Assembly (NCBI GenBank): GCA_024403675.1
Contig: JAKSRH010000004.1
Span: forward strand, 37,811 to 101,810
Reading direction: 5' to 3'
DNA from: Saccharofermentans sp.
GTDB taxonomy: Bacteria > Bacillota > Clostridia > Saccharofermentanales > Saccharofermentanaceae
DNA length: 64,000 nucleotides
Shown here: in pieces, positions 45,482 through 52,680 of the stretch
Layout of the letters: each line of letters starts with the position of its first letter
Position numbering within the stretch: position 1 is the stretch's first letter
Position numbers and translations under genes: made by a program
Notes under the pieces: generated by a model
The model's database searches: none
What the model was told of the DNA's origin: nothing
What the model saw: only the letters and a program-made list of their open reading frames with translations

Positions 45482-46451
45482 GCCTTTCGAGCATATTTAT
45501 GTGGAGGATAAAGTAAAGGATTTGCCTGATACTAAGGCAATTCTTGCTAATTTTCCTAATGCTGTTGTAATTCCAATAAAGCATTATAAAGATGTGTTTA
45601 ATCGCCCACGTCAGGATAGTAGCGCACAAGTCGGTTCTCGTGCGTTAATACTTGGTAGTAACGAAGGTCAACGTCTTTTTAAGGGTGCTCCTGTATGCCA
45701 GGATTTTGGTTACGATAATTTTATGTATACTGCTTCGGTTCAGGGTTGTATTTATAATTGTGATTATTGCTTCCTTAAAGGCATGTACGCCACAAGTAAT
45801 ATTGCAATGTTTGTGAACTTTGATGACTATGCTCGCGATGTAAAAGAAGAGTGTGTCAAGGGTCCTCTGTATCTATGCGTTTCTTATGATACTGACCTTC
45901 AGGGCTTAAGTGGCATCATAGATTATTGTGGTAGGTGGGCAGAATTAGCGGTGTCTACACCTAATCTTACAATCGAGATTAGAACTAAAGCGGCAAATGT
46001 ATCTTTTGTGCCTAATCCTTCAGTTATTTATGCTTTTTCAGTGTCACCAGATGAGATGGTAAGTAAGTTCGAACATGGTACAGCTAGTTTTAATCGTCGA
46101 GTGGAGAATATCAAATCCGCAATAAATGCAGGATGTCAGGTAAGACTTTGCTTCGATCCCATGATATATACACGAGAGTGGCGTATTCATTATAGTCACA
46201 TGATGGATGTGATGCTTAAAGAAATAGATTTTAGTAAAATTAAGGATGTAAGCGTTGGTACAGTGCGTATATCTAGCGAGTATATAAAGAAGTTCCGTAA
46301 GGCTGCACCTGGAAGCTGCGCAGTTCAGTTTCCTTTTGATAAGGAAGACGGTTACTGTGTCTATCCACTAGACCTTAGAAGTGAGATGACAGGACTTATT
46401 TGTGAAAGATTAAAGGGAGTTATTTCAGATGATAGAATCTATTGTGAATAA
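45450..46451 (+). CDS. splB: Spore photoproduct lyase family radical SAM protein
   Basis: Radical-SAM DNA repair enzyme that reverses the thymine dimer called spore photoproduct. Motifs: GCIYNCDYCFLKG (CxxxCxxC) and YLCVSYDTD, which carries the cysteine proposed as hydrogen donor in SplB. 333 residues, normal. Strong GGGAGG ribosome-binding site at about 45438. No sporulation gene occurs elsewhere in this window, so whether the organism sporulates is open. Confidence 0.88.
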   Translation: MNLSDALPNFKPFEHIYVEDKVKDLPDTKAILANFPNAVVIPIKHYKDVFNRPRQDSSAQVGSRALILGSNEGQRLFKGAPVCQDFGYDNFMYTASVQGCIYNCDYCFLKGMYATSNIAMFVNFDDYARDVKEECVKGPLYLCVSYDTDLQGLSGIIDYCGRWAELAVSTPNLTIEIRTKAANVSFVPNPSVIYAFSVSPDEMVSKFEHGTASFNRRVENIKSAINAGCQVRLCFDPMIYTREWRIHYSHMMDVMLKEIDFSKIKDVSVGTVRISSEYIKKFRKAAPGSCAVQFPFDKEDGYCVYPLDLRSEMTGLICERLKGVISDDRIYCE

Positions 46452-47151
46452 ATTTTCTGGTAAAGCAGCTATTGTTACAGGTGCATCTTCTGGTATTGGT
46501 CGAGCTATAGCTTGTATGCTTTGTGATAATGGTATCAAGGTCTATGGTATTGGTCGTGACTTTTCTTTATGTGAAGACGTTGACGGCTTTGAACCAGTGG
46601 AGTGTGATTTGCTTGATACTAAGAATTTGATTGATACCATCGAATATATATCTTCACGTAATGATGTTAGAATTCTCGTTAATTGTGCAGGTGTTGCTTA
46701 CTATGGACTTCATGAGAATATTTCTGTGGAACATATTCAAGAGATGATTAAAGTTAATGTTGAAGCACCTCTTGTAATTGTTAATAGATTAATGCGTGAG
46801 TTTAAGACGAAAGGTAATTGTTATATTATCAATGTTTCATCTGTAACTGCGTCTAAGCCTGCACCTCATGGGTCAGCTTATGGTGCTACTAAAGCTGCAC
46901 TTTCTTCTTTTAGCGCAAGTATCTGGGAGGAAGCACGTAAGCATGGTGTATACGTAACTGATATTTGTCCTGATATGACAGATACTAATTTATATCGTAA
47001 TAGCGACTTCGGAGTAGATGATGACTTGGAAGCTCGTATCGAGCCTGAGGATGTAGCAGATCTAGTGGCGTCAGTTATTAGTAGTAGAGAGGGTGTTTGT
47101 GTTTCTTCTCTTAAGGTGATGCCAAGATTTAACAGGATAAAAAGAAAATAA
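46429..47151 (+). CDS. Short-chain dehydrogenase/reductase
   Basis: A 240-residue classical SDR. Cofactor motif TGASSGIGRA, NCAG in place of NNAG, catalytic Ser followed by YGATK. It overlaps the photoproduct lyase gene by 23 bp behind AAGGGAG, so the two are translationally coupled. Substrate unknown. Last gene of the hyd-spl run. Confidence 0.88.
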   Translation: MIESIVNKFSGKAAIVTGASSGIGRAIACMLCDNGIKVYGIGRDFSLCEDVDGFEPVECDLLDTKNLIDTIEYISSRNDVRILVNCAGVAYYGLHENISVEHIQEMIKVNVEAPLVIVNRLMREFKTKGNCYIINVSSVTASKPAPHGSAYGATKAALSSFSASIWEEARKHGVYVTDICPDMTDTNLYRNSDFGVDDDLEARIEPEDVADLVASVISSREGVCVSSLKVMPRFNRIKRK

Positions 47152-47160
47152 ATTAATTTG

Positions 47161-47189
47161 TTGACCTAAGTAATATGGTTTGCTATTAT
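47161..47189 (+). promoter_or_regulatory. Promoter of the leuA T-box transcript
   Basis: TTGACC (47161-47166) and TGC-TATTAT (47181-47189, extended -10) with 17-bp spacing. Confidence 0.8.
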
Positions 47190-47195
47190 TCTGAT

Positions 47196-47480
47196 ACATA
47201 TATTTCTTGCGTTGAGAAGGAATAGTACCTTTCTGAAGGTTATCCAGAGAGCTGTCGGGTGGTGCGAGACAGTTAATACGAAGTTAGGGAACTCACCTTT
47301 GAGCTTTCTCGTTGAACGGGCGGCATGAGCCAATCAATTAGATGAGAACGGAGGTCCACCGTTATAGGGACAGGATATCAGATGTTATCTCGTATCCGTG
47401 AGTGCACTGTAATAGCAGTGAAGTAGAGTGGTACCGCGAATGACCCTTCGTCTCTATAAGAAGCGAAGGGTCATTTTTTG
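47196..47480 (+). ncRNA. T-box leader, leucine specifier (CUC)
   Basis: A tRNA-sensing riboswitch before leuA. The conserved T-box AGAGTGGTACCGCG is at 47425-47438. Stem I is long (about 47205-47310) with the AGAGAGC distal element; the specifier loop near its base reads GAACTCACC, giving codon CTC (47292-47294), leucine. Uncharged tRNA-Leu would favour the antiterminator; otherwise the terminator formed by AATGACCCTTCG (47439-47450) and CGAAGGGTCATT (47464-47475) plus a T-run stops transcription. This fits control of leucine synthesis by leucine supply. Confidence 0.95.
47439..47479 (+). terminator. T-box conditional terminator
   Basis: A 12-bp perfect stem with T6, mutually exclusive with the antiterminator that contains the T-box sequence. 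Confidence 0.9.
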
Positions 47481-47501
47481 TGTCAAGGAGGACATGCGGA
47501 A

Positions 47502-49169
47502 ATGAATTACACACACTATAAGAAGATTCCAGAGGTGAATCTCCCAAATCGTCAGTGGCCTACCAAGGTTATCGATAAAGCACCTATTTGGTGTTCTGTT
47601 GACCTTCGTGATGGTAATCAGGCATTAGAGGTGCCAATGAACATGGAGCAGAAGCTCAAGTTCTTTGACTTCCTCGTTAATAAGATTGGATTTAAGACTA
47701 TTGAGATAGGTTTCCCAGCTGCATCTGAGACAGACTACAATTTCTGTCGTGAGCTTATTGATAATGACCTCATCCCAGATGGTGTGGCTATACAGGTTTT
47801 GACACAGTCTAGAGAGCACATTATCGAAAAGACTATGGAAGCAGTTCATGGCGCTAAAAATGTAGTTATCCATCTTTATAACTCTACAAGTACACTTCAG
47901 CGTGACGTAGTGTTTAATTTTGGACGTAAAGAGTGTATCGACCTTGCAGTAGAGGGCGCTAAGCTTATTAAGAAATACATTGATGAGGACGAGAGCGATA
48001 CAAATTGGGTTCTCGAGTATTCTCCTGAGAGTTATTCTTCTACGGAACCTGACTTTGCTGTGGAAATTTGCGATGCTATATGTGATGTATGGCAGCCAAC
48101 TCCTGATAACAAGGTAATTATTAATCTCCCTGAGACCGTAGAGTACACACTTCCAAATGTATATGCCGATATGGTTGAGTATTTTTGCACTAATACAAAG
48201 TGGAGAGATTCTATGCTCGTATCATTACATACTCATAATGACCGTGGTACAGGTGTAGCTGCATCTGAGCTTGGTATGCTCGCTGGTGCTGACCGTGTCG
48301 AGGGTACACTTTTTGGTAACGGTGAGAGAACAGGTAATGTGGACATTATTACTCTTGCAATTAATATGATGATGCAAGGTGTTGACCCAGAACTCGATTT
48401 TTCTAATGTTAATGAATGCGTAGATGTATATGAAGATTGCTGCAATATGACAGTTGGTCCTCGTCATCCATGGGTTGGAAAGCTCGTATTTACAGCCTTC
48501 TCTGGTTCTCACCAGGATGCCATCAAAAAGGGTAAAGCAAAGATGGCTGAGCGTAATAGTGAGATTTGGGAAGTTCCATATCTTCCTATTGATCCAGCAG
48601 ATGTTGGTCGTGCTTATGAACCAATCGTTCGTATTAATAGTCAGTCTGGTCGTGGTGGTATTGCCTTTGTACTCGATGAAAACTTCGGTATTCAGCTTCC
48701 AAAGAGCTTCCAGAAGGACTTCCTTTCTGTGGTTAAGGATTATACTGATCATAACGAGACAGAGCTTATGCCAATTCAGGTCTTCGAGTTGTTTGATGAC
48801 AATTATATAAATGTATACGTTCCATATTGTCTTGTTAACTTTAGGGAGCATTCTATTGGTAAGAAGAACTCTGAAGTAACAGCAATTATTTCTCATAATG
48901 GTGTTGATGAGGAGATTAGTGGTGTTGGTAAGGGTCTATTGGATGCTTTCGTAAATGCTTTTACAGCTCATACTGGAATAAAGTTCAGTATTAATATGTA
49001 TAATGAGCACGCTATGAAGAGTGGTACAGACTCCGCTGCTATTACATACATTGAAATTAAACGTGAATCTGACGGTAAGGTTTTCCTTGGTGCTGGTGTT
49101 TCAAGCTCCGTTACAAAGTCATCTGTTCGTGCTATTATTAGTGCATACAATAGAATGATTAAGGAGTAA
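47502..49169 (+). CDS. leuA: 2-isopropylmalate synthase
   Basis: First committed step of leucine synthesis (2-ketoisovalerate plus acetyl-CoA). The start motif SVDLRDGNQAL and metal-binding HTHNDRGTG identify the catalytic barrel; the C-terminal ~140 residues form the leucine-binding regulatory domain. 555 residues and the N-terminal MNYTHYKKIPEVNLPNRQWP place it in the long (yeast/actinobacterial) LeuA type. ATG at 47502 with AAGGAGG at 47485-47491; the open frame extends back to 47478 inside the terminator, which is not credible as the start. Confidence 0.95.
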   Translation: MNYTHYKKIPEVNLPNRQWPTKVIDKAPIWCSVDLRDGNQALEVPMNMEQKLKFFDFLVNKIGFKTIEIGFPAASETDYNFCRELIDNDLIPDGVAIQVLTQSREHIIEKTMEAVHGAKNVVIHLYNSTSTLQRDVVFNFGRKECIDLAVEGAKLIKKYIDEDESDTNWVLEYSPESYSSTEPDFAVEICDAICDVWQPTPDNKVIINLPETVEYTLPNVYADMVEYFCTNTKWRDSMLVSLHTHNDRGTGVAASELGMLAGADRVEGTLFGNGERTGNVDIITLAINMMMQGVDPELDFSNVNECVDVYEDCCNMTVGPRHPWVGKLVFTAFSGSHQDAIKKGKAKMAERNSEIWEVPYLPIDPADVGRAYEPIVRINSQSGRGGIAFVLDENFGIQLPKSFQKDFLSVVKDYTDHNETELMPIQVFELFDDNYINVYVPYCLVNFREHSIGKKNSEVTAIISHNGVDEEISGVGKGLLDAFVNAFTAHTGIKFSINMYNEHAMKSGTDSAAITYIEIKRESDGKVFLGAGVSSSVTKSSVRAIISAYNRMIKE

Positions 49170-49177
49170 TTCTTTGC

Positions 49178-50281
49178 ATGAAATACGACTATCTTATAGT
49201 TGGTGCTGGAATTTATGGTGCGATTTTTGCCTGTGAGATGAACAAAGCTGGTAAGAAAGTATTAGTTATAGATAAGCGTGATCATATAGCTGGTAATATT
49301 TATACAGAATCAGTAGAAGGTATTAATGTCCATAAGTATGGAGCTCATATTTTCCACACTAATGATAAGAAAGTCTGGGACTATGTAAATTCCTTTGCGG
49401 ATTTTAATAGATATACGAATTCTCCAGTTGCTAACTATAAGGGTGAACTTTATTCTTTGCCTTTCAATATGTATACCTTTAATAAAATGTGGGGTGTTGT
49501 AACTCCTGAGGAAGCTGCTGCTAAAATTGAATCTCAGCGTAAAGAAGCGGGTATTACTACTCCTCGTAATTTGGAAGAGCAGGCAATTAGTCTTGTTGGT
49601 ACTGATATTTACGAGAAACTCATTAAGGGTTACACAATGAAGCAGTGGGGTCGTCCATGTACAGAACTCCCTTCGTTTATTATTAAACGTTTACCTGTAA
49701 GACTTACTTTTGATAACAACTACTTTAACGCACTCTATCAGGGTATTCCTATGGGTGGTTACACAAAGATGGTCGAGAATATGCTTGAAGGCATTGAAGT
49801 TCGACTTGGTGTGGATTTCTTTGAAAATCGTGATGAACTCATGTCTATTGCAGATAAGATTGTTTATACTGGTGCGATTGATGGGTTCTTTGACTATAAG
49901 CTCGGATATCTTGAGTATCGTTCTGTTCGCTTTGAGACAGAGGTTCTTGATAAGCCAAATTTTCAGGGTAATGCGGTAGTTAATTATACTGATAGTGAGA
50001 CACCTTTCACACGAATTATCGAGCATAAGTTCTTCGAGTTCGGAACACAGGAAAAGACAGTCATTTCTCGTGAGTATTCTTCTGAATGGAAGTTTGGCGA
50101 CGAGCCATATTACCCGGTAAATGATGATAAGAATGGTGAGCTTTATAATGCGTACGTCGAGCTTTCGAAGGCTGTTCCAAATGTTATTTTTGGCGGACGC
50201 CTTGGTGAGTACAAGTACTACGATATGGATGTTGTAGTAGGCAAGGCGCTTTCTATGGTTGAGGCACAGCTCAATGGTTGA
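49178..50281 (+). CDS. glf: UDP-galactopyranose mutase
   Basis: FAD enzyme converting UDP-galactopyranose to UDP-galactofuranose for surface polysaccharide. N-terminal YLIVGAGIYGAIFA is the FAD site; the Arg-containing segments NYTDSETPFTRIIEHKF and GGRLGEYKYYDMD near the end are typical. 367 residues. 9 bp after leuA, so it may ride on the T-box transcript, or use an unseen promoter. Suggests galactofuranose in the envelope. Confidence 0.95.
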   Translation: MKYDYLIVGAGIYGAIFACEMNKAGKKVLVIDKRDHIAGNIYTESVEGINVHKYGAHIFHTNDKKVWDYVNSFADFNRYTNSPVANYKGELYSLPFNMYTFNKMWGVVTPEEAAAKIESQRKEAGITTPRNLEEQAISLVGTDIYEKLIKGYTMKQWGRPCTELPSFIIKRLPVRLTFDNNYFNALYQGIPMGGYTKMVENMLEGIEVRLGVDFFENRDELMSIADKIVYTGAIDGFFDYKLGYLEYRSVRFETEVLDKPNFQGNAVVNYTDSETPFTRIIEHKFFEFGTQEKTVISREYSSEWKFGDEPYYPVNDDKNGELYNAYVELSKAVPNVIFGGRLGEYKYYDMDVVVGKALSMVEAQLNG

Positions 50282-50705
50282 TTTTATTAAGAAAATGTAC
50301 GCTCGATATAAAGAGCTTGTTAACTACGCTGTTTTTGGAGTGTTGACTACAATCATTAATTATATTGCTTTCTGGTTCTTTTCTTCTGTAGTTGTACTTT
50401 CCGACGCCTCTACTTTGCCTGCAAATATTGTAGCTTGGATTATTAGCTGTACTTTTGCATTTATCACAAATAGAATTTGGGTATTTGATAGTAACGAGAC
50501 TACAAAGAAGGGAATTATCCGCGAAGCAGTATCCTTTTATGTAAGTAGACTTGCGACTTTGGGCGTAGAATCACTTATTATGTTTGTCTTCGCCGACGTA
50601 CTCAAGTTCAATAAGTTTATCATCAAGATAGTAGCAAATGTAATCGTAATTATTCTTAACTTCGTTTTAAGTAAGCTAGTGGTTTTCCGTAAGAAAAAGA
50701 ATTGA
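50274..50705 (+). CDS. GtrA family membrane protein
   Basis: A 143-residue protein with four membrane helices of the GtrA type, a family thought to flip or carry lipid-linked sugars. Segments: NYAVFGVLTTIINYIAFW, ANIVAWIISCTFAFITNRIWVF split over two helices, and a C-terminal VIVIILNFVLSKLVVFRKKK. The ATG at 50274 (GAGG upstream) is preferred over the TTG at 50259; overlap with glf is 8 bp. Pairing with glf fits surface glycan assembly. Confidence 0.88.
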   Translation: MVDFIKKMYARYKELVNYAVFGVLTTIINYIAFWFFSSVVVLSDASTLPANIVAWIISCTFAFITNRIWVFDSNETTKKGIIREAVSFYVSRLATLGVESLIMFVFADVLKFNKFIIKIVANVIVIILNFVLSKLVVFRKKKN

Positions 50706-50712
50706 TAAGCGA

Positions 50713-50732
50713 TTGCCTAGTGGCAAGTTTTT
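50713..50732 (+). terminator. Weak terminator after gtrA
   Basis: TTGCC (50713-50717) pairs with GGCAA (50722-50726), followed by GTTTTT. Short stem; the larger palindrome at 50750-50800 followed by T5GT7 may be the real stop. Confidence 0.45.
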
Positions 50733-50749
50733 ATTGTTTGAGGGAAGAC

Positions 50750-50965
50750 GTACAGTGATTTGTACACCTTTTTGTGTTTTTGGTGTACGAATTGCTGTAC
50801 TTTTTGTTTTTTTAGTATGAAATACAGTAAATCGTACACCTATTTTTGAATTTACTGTACGATTTGGTGTACTTTATCCATAAATGCTTCGAAGTACACT
50901 AATTTGTACAGTAATTCTTTAAAATGGTGTACGAATTAGTGTACACACACTGTACTCACAAGATT
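50750..50965. repeat. Array of six GTAC-N8-GTAC sites, 72-bp period
   Basis: Six sites with two GTAC half-sites 8 bp apart start at 50750, 50785, 50822 (ATAC in the first half), 50857, 50894 and 50929. Read in one direction they fit GTACA[GC][TC][AG]A[TA]T[TC]GTACA, and orientation alternates strictly. Spacing is 35, 37, 35, 37, 35 bp, so the array is three tandem 72-bp units, each an inverted pair, while the sequence between sites has diverged. Pair 1 (50750-50768 with 50782-50800) and pair 3 (50894-50909 with 50929-50944) can form long hairpins with G-U pairs. A lone GTAC follows at 50952. Function unknown. Confidence 0.85.
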
Positions 50966-51026
50966 ACTCACTTTCTTTAGTATTTAGTGAGCAGATAAGT
51001 GAATATTTATAACTACAAGAGCTGAA

Positions 51027-51201
51027 CTAATAATTTTGACGCCTTTCCGCACGAGCGAAGCGAGGAGGACCTAGCGGCAAAATTATTAGTGAAGGTCCTC
51101 GCACGAGCGAAGCGAGGAGGACCTAGCGACAAAATTATTAGTGAAGGTCCTCGCACGAGCGAAGCGAGGAGGACCTAGCGGCAAAATTATTAGTGAAGGT
51201 C
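51027..51201. repeat. GC-rich 52-bp tandem repeats with a flanking inverted repeat
   Basis: Three near-identical 52-bp units start at 51048, 51100 and 51152 (the last is cut at 50 bp), each beginning CGCACGAGCGAAGCGAGG and containing CAAAATTATTAGTGAAGG. A single base (CGG to CGA) separates unit 2 from the others. The first unit is framed by a 16-bp inverted repeat with one mismatch (51027-51042 and 51074-51089), like a MITE end. Within the array CCTCGC pairs with GCGAGG. The array ends exactly at the stop codon of the convergent dacA-like gene. Much more GC-rich than its surroundings. Confidence 0.9.
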
Positions 51202-52612
51202 AAAGCATTTTGTTACGATTTCTAAAGTCATTCTCAGATCTTCTTCGATTCTTCTTGATAAACAAGTAGAATGCATAAACAAGAATGAGAAGAAGAGCAA
51301 TAATTACAATAATTGCAATTAATGCGGTGCGTAAATTGCTCCAGACACTATGCTTCTCAGGAGTTTTCTCGATTACTTTGTCCTTAATTGCTATGTGTAA
51401 GTGAAGAACACCGACAATATAAATTTTTCCGTCATTATATGCTTTGCATATTGGGATGTTGAAATACTGATCATCAAGGGTAGTATCAATAACAACATCC
51501 TTGAGTTCAATCATGTTTGTACTACCAAGAGATGTACGGGCAGATGTTGTAGTTAAGTAAGAAGAGAATTCCATAGAGGAATCAATTACTCCTAACTCTG
51601 TGTTAAGAAGTACTCCGTTAATCTGCTCTAATGTGTCGTTATAAAGTGGTGTGAATTCACTTGGTTCCAACTGTATTGTTGTGTAAGAAGAGAAACCGAA
51701 TTCAAATAAATCAATGACGTCTCTATATCTGTTTTCACTATTTGTTGCTCCAAGAATAACAGCTATAAGCTTACGTCCATTTTTTTCAGAGGCAGCGGCG
51801 ATAGTGTATCCTACGTTTTCAGAATATCCTGTCTTGCCTCCAATATAGTATTCATATGCGTATTCCTGAGTAGATATAAATCGAGAACCATTTGAAAGAA
51901 TACGAGATGCATCGTATAGATTAGTAGCGCTAATAGTGTGCTGATATGTTCTGGAAATATCAGTGAATTCCTGATGATTAGTACATTCAGCTAGAATTAA
52001 TGCTAAGTCACGAGCTGTACTAGTGTTGAGATATGAAGATGCTCCGTAACAGCTAGTAAAAGTAGTATTCTGACAACCAAGTTCGGCTGCTCTTTGGTTC
52101 ATGAGAGAACAGAAAGAAGCTTCGTTTCCTGCGATTGTGATGGCAAGTGCCAAACAAGCATCATTACCTGAAGTTAAAAGAATAGAATAAATAAGATCCT
52201 TTACGGTGAATTGCTCACCCTCAGTCATACCAAGGGAAGCATCTCCGGAGTATTCTTCTGGCAAGAAAGCGTACATTGAAGCAGTAACTGTAATTACATC
52301 ATCCATCTCGAGATTTTCGATAGCGAGAAGGACGGTCATAATCTTAGAAATAGCTGCAGGCTCAATAGTCTGGTCGATACCTTTACCCATAAGAATTGAA
52401 CCAGAATTGGCATCCATCAGAATATAAGATGTTCCTGTAGGAGTTGGTGCCCCAGGAGGTACTTCATCCATAAGATCTTCTACGGCTTCATTCTGGGATA
52501 TTAGGTTATCATCTGGATTATCAAATTGCTCATTTACAGCAAGAACTGCTCCCGGAAATATCATTCCGACAGCAAGAATTATAGTTAAAAATGTGGCGAT
52601 TATTTTTTTCAT
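51200..52612 (-). CDS. D-alanyl-D-alanine carboxypeptidase family protein (DacA-like) lacking the SxxK serine
   Basis: A 470-residue secreted, membrane-anchored member of peptidase family S11. Seen: signal peptide (1-25), S11 domain from ~60, SGN motif (148-150), KTG motif (260-262) and a C-terminal membrane segment near 430-455 with a basic tail. The catalytic SxxK tetrad should lie in PASxTK; here it reads PAAISK, so the nucleophile position is Ala87 while Lys90 is kept. By family knowledge it should not hydrolyse D-Ala-D-Ala, though it may still bind peptidoglycan. There is no ribosome-binding site before the ATG, and TATAAT lies 7 nt upstream, so the mRNA may be leaderless. The stop codon touches the 52-bp repeats. 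Confidence 0.88.
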   Translation of the reverse strand: MKKIIATFLTIILAVGMIFPGAVLAVNEQFDNPDDNLISQNEAVEDLMDEVPPGAPTPTGTSYILMDANSGSILMGKGIDQTIEPAAISKIMTVLLAIENLEMDDVITVTASMYAFLPEEYSGDASLGMTEGEQFTVKDLIYSILLTSGNDACLALAITIAGNEASFCSLMNQRAAELGCQNTTFTSCYGASSYLNTSTARDLALILAECTNHQEFTDISRTYQHTISATNLYDASRILSNGSRFISTQEYAYEYYIGGKTGYSENVGYTIAAASEKNGRKLIAVILGATNSENRYRDVIDLFEFGFSSYTTIQLEPSEFTPLYNDTLEQINGVLLNTELGVIDSSMEFSSYLTTTSARTSLGSTNMIELKDVVIDTTLDDQYFNIPICKAYNDGKIYIVGVLHLHIAIKDKVIEKTPEKHSVWSNLRTALIAIIVIIALLLILVYAFYLFIKKNRRRSENDFRNRNKML

Positions 52613-52619
52613 AGAATTA

Positions 52620-52628
52620 ATTATAACA
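52620..52628 (-). promoter_or_regulatory. Extended -10 immediately before the dacA-like ATG
   Basis: On the minus strand TG-T-TATAAT reads from 52628 to 52620, seven bases before the ATG. Initiation at the usual distance would fall on or next to the start codon. Confidence 0.55.
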
Positions 52629-52680
52629 ATAAAAAGATTTTAAAGTATAATTAAGTGATAGATTTTTTCGAGGTAGATTA

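Noticed and set aside
50750..51201. CRISPR array
   Set aside because: The GTAC sites alternate in orientation and have only ~17-bp linkers; the 52-bp units are identical throughout with no unique spacers; no cas genes are present.
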